Shown piece after piece: positions 25,972 through 34,963 of a stretch of DNA of 64,000 nucleotides (positions are counted from its first letter, which is position 1; each line of letters opens with the position of its first letter). The DNA is from Porphyrobacter sp. SLTP (GTDB lineage: Bacteria; Pseudomonadota; Alphaproteobacteria; Sphingomonadales; Sphingomonadaceae): positions 62,001 through 126,000 of the forward strand of contig NZ_JAAALE010000008.1 of NCBI RefSeq assembly GCF_009905735.1. The letters are read 5' to 3'. Both the position numbers and the translations under genes were made by a program. The notes beneath the pieces were generated by a model, which was given only the letters and a program-made list of their open reading frames with translations, had not been told where the DNA came from and made no database searches.

Positions 25972-26081
25972 CTCCCCTCCCCGGCGGGGAGGGGTCGGGG
26001 GTGGGGGCTCGACGATAGCTGTGACGCGAGACCTAACGGCCTCGCTCCCCCATCCCCAGCCCTTCCCCGGGGGGAAGGGAG
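25972..26081. repeat. Intergenic palindromic repeat of CCCCTCCCC type
   Basis: A CCCCTCCCCGGCGGGGAGGGG hairpin on the left and a CCCTTCCCCGGGGGGAAGGG hairpin on the right flank GGGGGTGGGGG/CTCCCCCATCCCC arms that are themselves largely complementary. It fills the space between the convergent queG and flavoprotein genes and may act as a two-way terminator. Confidence 0.65.
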
Positions 26082-26098
26082 TCGGAATGCCCTGCTCG

Positions 26099-27343
26099 CT
26101 ACATCAAATCCTTGATCGCCACCTCGGGGTCAGCCAGCAGCGCCGGATCAATCCGGCCCGCCCCGCTTTCCAGCAGCTTCCGCGCCTGCACATAGTCCTT
26201 CATCGTGCCGACGCAGTCGAAGGCGATCGGCTTGCCGTCCTTCAGGTACACCACCGTAAACTTGCGGGTCTCGGGATCACCGCGCAGCACCGTCTGATCG
26301 AAGCCGAGGCTCAGCCCGGCGGTTTGCAGCTTCAGATCATACTGGTTCGACCAGAACCACGGCAGCGCATGGTAAGGCTCCTTCTCGCCCATGATCGCCT
26401 TGGCCACAGTGTTCGCCATGTCATGCGCGTTCTGGACCGATTCCAAGCGGATTACCGCGCCATCGGCAAAGTCGTTGGCATGGGCGGCGCAGTCCCCGAT
26501 CGCATAGACGTCATCCAGCGTCGTGCGGCAGCAGAAGTCCACATCGACCCCGTTGCTCCCCGCCGCGCCCGCCGCAATCAGCGGTGCGACCGCGGGCACC
26601 ACCCCGATGCCGACGATCACCATGTCGCAGGCGACCTCCTCGCCATTGTCGAGCCTGACGCCTGTCACCCGGCCCGCGTCCTCGCCCAACACGGCGTTAA
26701 CGCCGGTGCTCAGCCGAACGTCGACGCCCTGACGGCGGTGCTCCTCGGCATAGAAGGTGGACAGCTCCTCACCCGCCACGCGCGCCAGCAGGCGGGGGAG
26801 CATCTCGACCAGCACCACCTCGCAGCCGAGCTTGCGCAGCACGGCGGCTGCCTCCAGCCCGATATAGCCGCCGCCGATCACCACCGCGCGCTTGGCGCCA
26901 TCGGCCAGCGCCTGCATCATCGCATCGGCATCGGCCTTGTCGCGGACGTAGAACACGCCCGGCAGCACCGCACCCGGCACCGGCAAACGCCGCGGATCGC
27001 CCCCGCCTGACCAGATCAGCTTGCGATAGGTCACCTGTGCACCGTCGCTGAGGGTGAGCGTGTGCCTGGCCGGATCGATCCCCGTCACCGCCGCGCCGAG
27101 GCGCAGGGCGATGTTCTTCTCCGCCCAGAACTTCTCGGGCCGGATCATGATCCGCTCGAACCCCTTGTCCCCGGCGAGGTATTCCTTCGACAGCGGCGGC
27201 CGCTCATAGGGCGGCGCATCGTCGCGGCCGATCATCAGGATCGAGTCCTCGTGGCCGTGCTGGCGCAAGGCAATCGCTGCCTGCGCACCGCCGTGGCCGG
27301 TGCCGACGATCACGACATCTGCGTGCTGGTTGGTAAAACTCAT
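26099..27343 (-). CDS. FAD-dependent ferredoxin/rubredoxin reductase-type oxidoreductase
   Basis: The 414-residue product has an N-terminal FAD motif ([20 protein letters not shown]), an NAD motif ([20 protein letters not shown], about 150-170) and the second FAD contact region [10 protein letters not shown]. This is the putidaredoxin/rubredoxin reductase family that passes electrons from NADH to small iron-sulfur proteins, often serving P450s. That fits with the CYP153 gene 3.6 kb away and a second P450 at 49.5 kb, though the pairing is inferred. The ATG at 27343 is chosen because the ADVV FAD strand then starts at residue 9. Confidence 0.9.
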   Translation of the reverse strand: MSFTNQHADVVIVGTGHGGAQAAIALRQHGHEDSILMIGRDDAPPYERPPLSKEYLAGDKGFERIMIRPEKFWAEKNIALRLGAAVTGIDPARHTLTLSDGAQVTYRKLIWSGGGDPRRLPVPGAVLPGVFYVRDKADADAMMQALADGAKRAVVIGGGYIGLEAAAVLRKLGCEVVLVEMLPRLLARVAGEELSTFYAEEHRRQGVDVRLSTGVNAVLGEDAGRVTGVRLDNGEEVACDMVIVGIGVVPAVAPLIAAGAAGSNGVDVDFCCRTTLDDVYAIGDCAAHANDFADGAVIRLESVQNAHDMANTVAKAIMGEKEPYHALPWFWSNQYDLKLQTAGLSLGFDQTVLRGDPETRKFTVVYLKDGKPIAFDCVGTMKDYVQARKLLESGAGRIDPALLADPEVAIKDLM

Positions 27344-27426
27344 GTGCTTGCTATGCCCCTCCGGCGTCTTGCGGCCCTTGATGTGGCGCAAACAGCCGGA
27401 GGGTCAACCCGCCATAAGGACGAGTG

Positions 27427-30400
27427 CTACCGTTCGAGCAGATTGCGCGCCTGGCTGGCGATCTGGGCGAGCATCGCCGCACCCACCGGCGGGCGTGCCT
27501 GTGCGCGGGCGATCATGGCGCGGAACTGCGCGACGCCTTGCGCATTGCGCTCGGCCCATTCGGCCACGGCACCGCGCGGGTCTTCTGTACCCGACTTCGC
27601 CTGCATCAGCCGCCGCAGGAATTCGATGCGCATCTGCTGGAAATCCCGCGCGAGGCCGGACACCAGCAACCGCTCCCACACGTCGGACGGTGACATATAG
27701 GCCGCGGTCCCCTGCGCCCAGTCGAGCCCCAGCCGGGTGCCGATATCGGTAAAGGCGTGGGTGAGCAGCTTGGTCTCGATCCCGGCGACGAGCGCGCCTT
27801 GCGCCAAACCCACCGCCCCGTCGAAATCGAACAGGTTGGCGACCTTGGCGGCCAGCGCCTCGGGCGCTCCGGCGGCGACAAAGCGGTCCCGCAGTGCCCG
27901 GGAACGGGCGCGCGGCTCGTCGGTGAGCAGCTCGTCACGGCCCGAGACGAGGGCCGCCACGCCGCTCTGCAATTCGCCGATCATGGCGCCTGCGGCGACC
28001 TTGCCCGAAGCGGTGCGCAGAACGTCGGACATCAGGTTGCCGACGGCCGCTGCCAGTCGGTCAAACAGCACCAATCGCGCCGCTTCGGGGATGTCGGCCC
28101 CGTCAAGCTCGCGCCACAGCGGGTCGAGCCCGAACAAGCGCTCGGCCACCACGAAAGCGGCGGCGACTTCGGCGAGGCCCACGCCCTCTTCCTCGGCGAG
28201 TTCGAAGGGGTGCACCATGCCGAGCCGGTTGACGATGCGGTTCGACAGGCTGGTCGAAATCATCTCGGACCGCAGCCGGTGACCGCGAATCTCGGCGGCA
28301 TAGGCCTTGCGCATGGCGGAGGGGAAGCGCGCCAGCAGCACAGGCTCCAGCACCGGATCATCGGGCAGCGTGCTCGCCTCTATCGCCGATTGCAGCGCCA
28401 GCTTGGCCGAGGACAGCAGCACCGCGAGTTCGGGGCGGGTGAGCCCCTGTCCGTCCGCCGCGCGGCGGCTCAGGGTCTCGCCATCGGCAAGGCCTTCGGT
28501 ACGGCGGTCGAAATCGCTGACTTCCTCCAGCCGCTCGATCAGGCGGATGTAGGACGCCGTGGCACCCGCGCCGCCGCTCGACGCGACCGACAGGGCGAGT
28601 GCCTGCAAGCGGTTGTCTTCCAGCACCAGCGCGGCGACCTCGTCCGTCATCGCGGCGAGCAAGGTGTTGCGCTTCTTGGGACTGAGCTTGCCCGAAGCGG
28701 TCGCCGCGGCGAGCGCGATCTTGATATTGACCTCGTTGTCCGAACAATCGACCCCGGCCGAATTGTCGATGAAGTCGGTGTTGATGCGCCCACCATTGAG
28801 CGAGAAGGCGATCCGCCCCGCCTGCGTCACGCCAAGATTCGCGCCTTCGCCGATCACGCGGGCGCGCACTTCGGTCGCATCGACGCGCAGGCCATCATTG
28901 GCCGGATCGCCGACCGCGATGTTGTTCTCCTGCGGGGCCTTCACATAGGTGCCGATCCCGCCGAACCACATCAGGTCAACCGGCGCGCGCAGGATTGCGC
29001 TGATCAGCGCTTCCGGCTCGATTTCCTTCGCCTCGATCCCCAGAACTTCGCGCGCCTGCTTCGACAGCTTGATCACCTTGGCCGAGCGCGGGAACACGCC
29101 GCCGCCCTTGGAGATCAGCGCGGCGTCGTAATCCTCCCAGCTCGACCGGGGGAGTTCGAACATCCGCTTGCGCTCTTTCCAGCTGCTCAGCGGATCGGGC
29201 GAAGGGTCGATGAAGATGTGGCGGTGATCGAAGGCGGCGACCAGCTTCAGCGCCTTGGACAGCAGCATCCCGTTACCGAACACATCGCCCGACATGTCGC
29301 CGCAGCCTGCGACGGTGACGCTCTGGGTCTGCACGTCGATGCCCATTTCGCGGAAGTGGCGCTGGACCGAAACCCAGGCGCCGCGCGCGGTGATGCCCAT
29401 CGCCTTGTGGTCATATCCGTTCGACCCGCCGCTGGCGAAGGCGTCGTCCAGCCAGAAATCCCGGCTTTGCGCGATCCCGTTGGCGATGTCGGAGAAGGTC
29501 GCGGTGCCCTTGTCGGCGGCGACCACGAAATAGGGGTCTTCGCCGTCGAGCACCTGCACGCAGTCGGGGTGAACAACGGTCCCGCCCACGATATTGTCGG
29601 TGACCGACAGCAGCGTGCGGATGAAGATTTCGTAGGCGGCGCGGCCCTCAGCGGCCCAACCTTCGCGGTCGATCGCGGGGGACGGGAGCTGCTTGGGATA
29701 GAACCCACCCTTCGCGCCGGTCGGCACGATCACGGCGTTCTTCACGCGCTGCGCTTTCATCAGGCCGAGAATTTCGGTGCGGAAGTCATCGCGCCGGTCT
29801 GACCATCTGAGGCCCCCGCGCGCCACAGCGCCCGAGCGCAGGTGAATACCCTCGACCCGGCGCGAATAGACGAAGATCTCGCGCCACGGCACGGGCTTGG
29901 GCAGGCCGGGGACCAGCGCGGAATCGATCTTGAACGCCAGCGCCTCGGCAGCAGCAGGCGCGAAAGCATTGGTGCGCAGCACCGCGTCGATCACCGCGCG
30001 GTAGAGCCTGAGCAGCCGGTCGTCATTGATTGCGGTGACCTTGGCGAGGCCGCGGGTAAAGGCGCTTTGCGCGGCGGCGATCGCCTCGTCCCGGTCACCG
30101 GCGAAGGTCGGATCGTGGCGCGCGGCGAACAGGTCGATCATCGCCCGCGTCACGTGCGGCGCGGCAACCAACGCGTCGACCACGGTGTAGATCGTGTAGC
30201 TCACCCCGGTCTGGCGCAGATAGCGATAAACCGCGCGCAGCCAGTTGGCGCTGCGCGGGGCGAGGCCAGCGGCAGGGATCAGGCGGTTGAAGGGATCATC
30301 CTCCGCCGTACCATTCAGCACCTCGGCCAGCGCGCCTTCGATCAGCGCGGCGCGTTCCAGCAGCGCCCCCGCATCCCGTCCAGCGGGCACGGTCAGGATG

Positions 30401-32133
30401 AAATCGTGGATCGAGCCGAGGCTCGCGTCGGTCAGGAAGGTCGGCACTTCGGCGGCGACGCGGAAGCCGAAATTCTCCAGCGCCGGAACCGCATCGGACA
30501 GGGCGAGCGTGCCGGTCATCACATAGACCTTCAGCCGCAGCGTATCGGCCCCGTCACTATCCAGCCGGTAGAGCCGCACCGTGCGGGTGGCGCGGGTCAC
30601 CTCGCCTTCGGCCACCACGAGCGTGCGCAGCTTGGCGATGTCGCGCGCGGCTTCCTGCGGGCCGTAGGTCAGGCGATAACCCGTCGGGAAGGCAGGCGCA
30701 TACCGCGCGGCGAGCGCAGCGGCTCGGCCTTCTTCCTCGCTGGCGGCGAGATGGCCTGCGACCGCCTCGTTCCAGCCGCGCAGCAGATCGACCAATTGCG
30801 CTTCAATCGCGGCATCATCGGGCAGATCGGCGCAGGCGCGCACATCGACCAGGAAGCGCAGCAGCGCGAGCGTGCTGCTTTCGACCTCAAGGCTCCAGTC
30901 GAGCAGCGCCGCGCCCGGCGTGCCGAGCAGCATCGCCTGAATCTGCAAGCGCACATCGGTCGACAGCTGATCGCGCGGCAGCCAGACGAAGGCGAAGACG
31001 TGCCGCTCCAGCGTGGCGCGCACCATGATGAGGCGCGGGCGCGGACGGTCAATCAGGGCCATCTTGGCGGTCACCAGATCGGCGACGCGCGCAGGCTCAA
31101 AGGCGGTCAAAAGGTCATTGGGCAGCGAGGTGAAAGCGTGCACCAGCGCCTTGCCATTATGCCCCGCCGGATCGAAGCCGAGCTGCTGGGTCATGCCCGC
31201 GACCATCGCGCGCAGCACCGGCACTTCGCTCGGCCGCGCGTTCAGCGCCGCGCTGGTCCACAGCCCGGCATGGATCGACAGTGCGGTGATCGCGCCACCG
31301 TCGCGCACCGGCACGATGAACAGATCGAGCGGGCTGAAGCGGTGCACCCGCGCCTGCACATTGGACTTGATCGCCAGCAGCGCCTTGGGCGTGCCAGCCG
31401 CCTCGTGCCGGTCGAACCATTCGAACGCGCGGGCATAGCTGACCTCGGCGAGCAGCTCGCCCGCCGAAGCGCGGCAGATGCCAAGCTGCTGGGTGGTCGT
31501 CCCGTCACGGTGGCGGGTGAGGTGGCCGAGCTGGGTCAGCATTCCGCCGCCCAGCCAGCCGAGCAGCGCGCCTGCCTCGGCGTCCAGTGCCCCGGCCAGC
31601 GCCGCATCGGCATTGATCGCGGCCTGCATCGCGGGCCAATCGCTCACCGCGGCATGGACATCGGCAAGCGTGGTTTGCAGCGCTTCGAGCAGGTCGCGCC
31701 GCTGGCGGGCATCAACGCGCGGGGTTTCGATATAGATCAGCGATTCGCGGCTGCCGTCCTTGCCCAGCCCCGTGACCGCGCCCGCATCATCACGCTCGAC
31801 CGGGACAACGGGGTGCAGCAGCCGGTCAATCGCCAGCCCCTGCGCTGCAATCGCCGCCGCAATCGAATCGACCAGAAACGGCATGTCGTCATTGATGATG
31901 GCGATGCGCAGGTGGCGCCGGTCGCCGGTCGCGGATTCGATCTGGACTAGCGATTGGCCGGGCGCGCGGGTGGCCGCAGCGGCGAGCAGCCAGGTGGCGG
32001 CCTCTTCCAGCGCGGCCTTTTCTACCGGGGCGTCACCGGGAAGCAGCGAGGCTTCAAGCTGTAGGCGCAAGGCCTTGATCAACGCGCGGCCCGGGGATTT
32101 GGGCGCCGCGGCGGCAACGGTCTTGGACCCCAT
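27427..32133 (-). CDS. NAD-specific glutamate dehydrogenase, 180-kDa class
   Basis: The 1568-residue product matches the large NAD-GDH class first described in Streptomyces, Pseudomonas and Caulobacter. It has a long N-terminal regulatory half with ACT-like segments (about 30-650), then the catalytic domain: GGLRWSDRRDDFRTEILGLM, VKNAVIVPTGAKGGFYPKQL with the catalytic Lys, and GCGDMSGDVFGNGMLLS in the nucleotide-binding part. It oxidises glutamate to 2-oxoglutarate and ammonia, usually for amino-acid catabolism. The true start is taken as the ATG at 32133 (MGSKTVAA), preceded by AGGAGCC; the frame stays open upstream but would run into the LLM gene. Confidence 0.96.
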   Translation of the reverse strand: MGSKTVAAAAPKSPGRALIKALRLQLEASLLPGDAPVEKAALEEAATWLLAAAATRAPGQSLVQIESATGDRRHLRIAIINDDMPFLVDSIAAAIAAQGLAIDRLLHPVVPVERDDAGAVTGLGKDGSRESLIYIETPRVDARQRRDLLEALQTTLADVHAAVSDWPAMQAAINADAALAGALDAEAGALLGWLGGGMLTQLGHLTRHRDGTTTQQLGICRASAGELLAEVSYARAFEWFDRHEAAGTPKALLAIKSNVQARVHRFSPLDLFIVPVRDGGAITALSIHAGLWTSAALNARPSEVPVLRAMVAGMTQQLGFDPAGHNGKALVHAFTSLPNDLLTAFEPARVADLVTAKMALIDRPRPRLIMVRATLERHVFAFVWLPRDQLSTDVRLQIQAMLLGTPGAALLDWSLEVESSTLALLRFLVDVRACADLPDDAAIEAQLVDLLRGWNEAVAGHLAASEEEGRAAALAARYAPAFPTGYRLTYGPQEAARDIAKLRTLVVAEGEVTRATRTVRLYRLDSDGADTLRLKVYVMTGTLALSDAVPALENFGFRVAAEVPTFLTDASLGSIHDFILTVPAGRDAGALLERAALIEGALAEVLNGTAEDDPFNRLIPAAGLAPRSANWLRAVYRYLRQTGVSYTIYTVVDALVAAPHVTRAMIDLFAARHDPTFAGDRDEAIAAAQSAFTRGLAKVTAINDDRLLRLYRAVIDAVLRTNAFAPAAAEALAFKIDSALVPGLPKPVPWREIFVYSRRVEGIHLRSGAVARGGLRWSDRRDDFRTEILGLMKAQRVKNAVIVPTGAKGGFYPKQLPSPAIDREGWAAEGRAAYEIFIRTLLSVTDNIVGGTVVHPDCVQVLDGEDPYFVVAADKGTATFSDIANGIAQSRDFWLDDAFASGGSNGYDHKAMGITARGAWVSVQRHFREMGIDVQTQSVTVAGCGDMSGDVFGNGMLLSKALKLVAAFDHRHIFIDPSPDPLSSWKERKRMFELPRSSWEDYDAALISKGGGVFPRSAKVIKLSKQAREVLGIEAKEIEPEALISAILRAPVDLMWFGGIGTYVKAPQENNIAVGDPANDGLRVDATEVRARVIGEGANLGVTQAGRIAFSLNGGRINTDFIDNSAGVDCSDNEVNIKIALAAATASGKLSPKKRNTLLAAMTDEVAALVLEDNRLQALALSVASSGGAGATASYIRLIERLEEVSDFDRRTEGLADGETLSRRAADGQGLTRPELAVLLSSAKLALQSAIEASTLPDDPVLEPVLLARFPSAMRKAYAAEIRGHRLRSEMISTSLSNRIVNRLGMVHPFELAEEEGVGLAEVAAAFVVAERLFGLDPLWRELDGADIPEAARLVLFDRLAAAVGNLMSDVLRTASGKVAAGAMIGELQSGVAALVSGRDELLTDEPRARSRALRDRFVAAGAPEALAAKVANLFDFDGAVGLAQGALVAGIETKLLTHAFTDIGTRLGLDWAQGTAAYMSPSDVWERLLVSGLARDFQQMRIEFLRRLMQAKSGTEDPRGAVAEWAERNAQGVAQFRAMIARAQARPPVGAAMLAQIASQARNLLER

Positions 32134-32180
32134 TTTTGGCTCCTGCTCATCCTGCGTTCCGGCTGCGCTTTGCGCGCAAT

Positions 32181-32202
32181 ATTGTTGTTCCGGATTGTTG
32201 TT
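32181..32202. promoter_or_regulatory. Tandem 9-bp direct repeat upstream of glutamate dehydrogenase
   Basis: ATTGTTGTT occurs twice with a CCGG spacer (13-bp phase), 48-69 bp upstream of the dehydrogenase start codon in an otherwise GC-rich gap. A transcription factor could bind there in tandem; no regulator is identified. Confidence 0.3.
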
Positions 32203-32263
32203 ATCGTGTCTTGGGCGATACCCGCTTTCGTGCGTCTGGCGCAAGCGTGATGATTGCGCAGTG

Positions 32264-33259
32264 TTACGCTGCGAGGACGGTTTCGCAGGCTTCCAGAGTG
32301 AGTTCGAGGCTGCGGATACGTGCCGCGGCGTCATAGGTTGCGCCGCACAGCAGGATCTCGTCCGCGCCAGTGCGGGCGACGAAAGCGGCGATCCGTTCGC
32401 GCACCTGCGCGGGGGTGCCGACGGCAGCGGCCTGCCCCAAATGGGCAAGCATCGCTTGCGCCTGTGCCGGCAGCGTGTCGGTGTAGCCTTCAATCGGCGG
32501 CGGCAGCTTGCCGGGCGAGCCGCTGCGCAGCCGTACGAAGCTTTGCTGCTGGCTCGACGCGAGCAGGCGCGCCTCGGCCTCGGTCTCGGCGGCGAACACG
32601 TTCATCGCCACCATCACGTGCGGCTTGGCGAGCGCTTCGGAGGGCTGGAAATCGCGGCGATAGACGGCGAGCGCGGCGTCGAGGTGATCGGGCGCAAAGT
32701 GGGCGGCGAAGGCATAGGGCAGGCCCAGCTTCGCGGCGAGCTGCGCGCCAAACAGGCTCGACCCCAGCATCCACAGCTCCACCTGCGCGCCAAGCCCCGG
32801 CGTGGCGTGGATCGGCAGGTCGTAATCCCCCGTCAGCAGTGCGCGCAGTTCGACCACGTCCTGCGGGAAATATTCGGCGGCCTGATGGAGATTCTTGCGC
32901 AGGGCCCGCTGCAATTCCGGCCCAGCTCCCGGCGCGCGGCCGAGGCCCAGGTCGATCCGGCCGGGGAACAGCGCGTCCAGCGTGCCGAATTGCTCGGCGA
33001 TCTGGAACGGGGTGTGGTTGGGCAGCATGATCCCGCCCGATCCGATGCGGATGCGGCTGGTGGCATTGCCGATATGGGCGAGCACGACCGAAGTCGCCCC
33101 GCCCGCGATCCCGTCCATCGCGTGATGTTCGGCGACCCAGAAGCGGTCGCAGCCGAGCGCCTCAGCGGCGCGCGCAAGTTCGGTGGTGTCGGCGAAGGCT
33201 TCTGAGAGCGTACCGCCTTCGCGCACCGGCACGAGATCGAGCACGGAAAATCGGGTCAT
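32264..33259 (-). CDS. LLM-class flavin-dependent oxidoreductase
   Basis: The 331-residue luciferase-like TIM barrel starts FSVLDLVPVREGG and contains GCDRFWVAEHHAMDGIAGGA, RIRIGSGGIMLPNHTPFQIA and FPGRIDLGLGRAPG, typical of the group often annotated as MsnO8-like LLM oxidoreductases. These use reduced FMN to oxygenate or reduce small substrates; the substrate here is unknown. Its start overlaps the TPR gene's stop by 4 bp. It ends 130 bp before the glutamate dehydrogenase start. Confidence 0.92.
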   Translation of the reverse strand: MTRFSVLDLVPVREGGTLSEAFADTTELARAAEALGCDRFWVAEHHAMDGIAGGATSVVLAHIGNATSRIRIGSGGIMLPNHTPFQIAEQFGTLDALFPGRIDLGLGRAPGAGPELQRALRKNLHQAAEYFPQDVVELRALLTGDYDLPIHATPGLGAQVELWMLGSSLFGAQLAAKLGLPYAFAAHFAPDHLDAALAVYRRDFQPSEALAKPHVMVAMNVFAAETEAEARLLASSQQQSFVRLRSGSPGKLPPPIEGYTDTLPAQAQAMLAHLGQAAAVGTPAQVRERIAAFVARTGADEILLCGATYDAAARIRSLELTLEACETVLAA

Positions 33260-34116
33260 GACGCGGGTTCCTCCTGCGGGGCGACAGTCTCCCCTGCTTG
33301 TCCAAGCTGCGCAAGGTAATCCTTGGCGGTTGCGGCGGCCGGACTTTCGGGCGCGAGGGCGAGCACGGATTGCCAGCTCTCCCGCGCGGCATCCTCCCGC
33401 CCGGCGAGGATCGCGATCACGCCGGCCTCAAGCCCGATATCCGGATCGCCGGGAGTGAGCAGGGCGGCGCGTTCGATCGCGGTCTGCGCCTCGGGGAGCC
33501 GGTCGAGCCTGCGGAGCAGAGTGGCTTTCAGCAGCCAACCCTCGGCCCGTTCCGGCGCGAGCGTGGTCGCCGCTTCCAAAGCGCCCAGCGCATCCTCGCC
33601 GCGCGACAGGGCCACCAGCGCGCGTGCACGATCGGTCGCTGCGATAGCTTCAAGCGGGGCGAAACCGGCGGTGCGGGCATCGGCCTCGGCTGCGGTCAGC
33701 AGGGTGAGCGCGCCCTCGGCATCCCCACCCGCCAGCGCAGCATTCCCGGCGAGCGCGGCAAAGCGCGCGCGGGTGCGGGTCTCGTCTGCGGGCGTTTCAT
33801 CGCGTGCAGCGAGAAAGGCGGTGCGCGCATCCTGCCACAGACCCAGCTCACTCGCAGCGGTGCCGAGACAGTGATTGGCGAGCACGCGGTCTGCGCCCTT
33901 GGTCTCGCTCCGGCGGATTTGCGCCATGGTGTGGGCGCGCGCCGGGTCTTCCGCCAGCTGATCAAGGCAGGTCTGGAGCCATGCACTGGTGGCGTTGATA
34001 TCGCCCTTCACCCCATCGGCACGGGGCGGACGGTCGCGCATCAAGTCGTCGCCCGCCATCCCTCCGGCCATGGGATTGGGGCCAACCTGAAGCAGCAGTG
34101 CGAGGAGCAGGGACAA
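33256..34116 (-). CDS. Exported TPR-repeat protein
   Basis: The product of about 286 residues contains several helical pairs of the TPR type from about residue 80 to 270, such as CLGTAASELGLWQDARTAFL, ALVALSRGEDALGALEAATT, LLRRLDRLPEAQTAIERAAL and GVIAILAGREDAARESWQSV. TPRs mediate protein contacts; no enzymatic domain is seen. The start is uncertain. The frame stays open into the upstream esterase gene, but a TTG at 34116 gives a short hydrophobic signal-like start (MSLLLALLLQVG) just after the esterase stop. The gene is coupled to the LLM oxidoreductase downstream. Confidence 0.7.
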   Translation of the reverse strand: MSLLLALLLQVGPNPMAGGMAGDDLMRDRPPRADGVKGDINATSAWLQTCLDQLAEDPARAHTMAQIRRSETKGADRVLANHCLGTAASELGLWQDARTAFLAARDETPADETRTRARFAALAGNAALAGGDAEGALTLLTAAEADARTAGFAPLEAIAATDRARALVALSRGEDALGALEAATTLAPERAEGWLLKATLLRRLDRLPEAQTAIERAALLTPGDPDIGLEAGVIAILAGREDAARESWQSVLALAPESPAAATAKDYLAQLGQAGETVAPQEEPAS

Positions 34117-34121
34117 AGGAT

Positions 34122-34868
34122 CTATCCGTAAAATTCGGCCACGATGGCCTTGAGGGCGGTAATGTCGGCGGGGCGCGACAGGCGGTGGTCGCCGTCTTCT
34201 ATCAGAGTCACCTGAACATCGTCCGACCGCAGCGCCGCTTTCAGCCTGAGGCTGACCTCCCACGGCACGTCAGCGTCCGCCTTGCCGTGGAGCAACCGCA
34301 CCGGGCAGGTGAGGGCGATGCCGCTCTCCAGCCGCAGGTGGCATTCGGCGTCGGCGAAGAACTTGGCGTAAGTCGGCGTGGGTTTGGGGCCATAGGGGTT
34401 GGGCTCGAAGATCGTCTCGCCCGCTGCCAGCGCCGCGCGCTGTTCCTCGGTATAGCCCCAGCGGGTGAAGTCCGGCGCGGGGGCGATACCGATCAGCCCG
34501 GCGAGGCGATGCTTCAGATGCTCGGCCACCAGCAGCATCAGCCAACCGCCCATCGACGAGCCGACCAGCAGCACCGGACCACTGACGTACGAAGCGACCA
34601 GCGCCAGCACCTCATCGCGCCAGCTGCTCAGCATCCCTTCGGCAAACTCGCCGTCGCTCAAGCCGCAGCCCGAATAGTCGAGCAGCAGGCAGGCCCGGCC
34701 CTTTTCCTGCGCCTCGGCAAACAGCGCGGTCGCCTTGCTGCCGCTCATGTCGGACATGTAGCCGGGCAGGAACACGAGGCACGGGCCCCCGGAGTCTTGG
34801 GCGCCCTGCGTGTAGCGGAAGGCCACGCGGCGGCCATCGTAGAGGGTGTGGTGCAGATGATCGGTCAT
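34122..34868 (-). CDS. Alpha/beta hydrolase (ABHD10-like serine esterase)
   Basis: The 248-residue product has an alpha/beta-hydrolase core: LVFLPGYMSDMSGSKATAL, LLLDYSGCGLSDGEFAEG, the nucleophile elbow GSSMGGW (Ser near 105), the acidic residue in LLHGKADADVPWEVS and the catalytic His in IEDGDHRLSRP. This order resembles ABHD10-type thioesterases/esterases. The substrate is unknown. The ATG at 34868 is one of two possible starts. It leads a minus-strand run with the TPR and LLM genes. Confidence 0.88.
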   Translation of the reverse strand: MTDHLHHTLYDGRRVAFRYTQGAQDSGGPCLVFLPGYMSDMSGSKATALFAEAQEKGRACLLLDYSGCGLSDGEFAEGMLSSWRDEVLALVASYVSGPVLLVGSSMGGWLMLLVAEHLKHRLAGLIGIAPAPDFTRWGYTEEQRAALAAGETIFEPNPYGPKPTPTYAKFFADAECHLRLESGIALTCPVRLLHGKADADVPWEVSLRLKAALRSDDVQVTLIEDGDHRLSRPADITALKAIVAEFYG

Positions 34869-34963
34869 GCGCGCAACCATGCCTTGCCCGGAGGCGCAAA
34901 GGCAACCATTGTCGGCGTGCGACTGTCACAGCAGCGCAACGGGAGAGGATTACGCGACGCGCC

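Noticed and set aside
27757..31950. Long plus-strand ORFs (about 680 and 700 codons) opposite the glutamate dehydrogenase
   Set aside because: They lie wholly antisense to a clearly recognisable enzyme gene, show Arg/Gln/His/Gly-rich composition and no known motif; long open antisense frames are expected at this GC content.
32134..32493. Longer start for glutamate dehydrogenase at 32493
   Set aside because: The added 120 residues overlap the LLM gene in another frame and have low-complexity shadow composition; AGGAGCC precedes the ATG at 32133.
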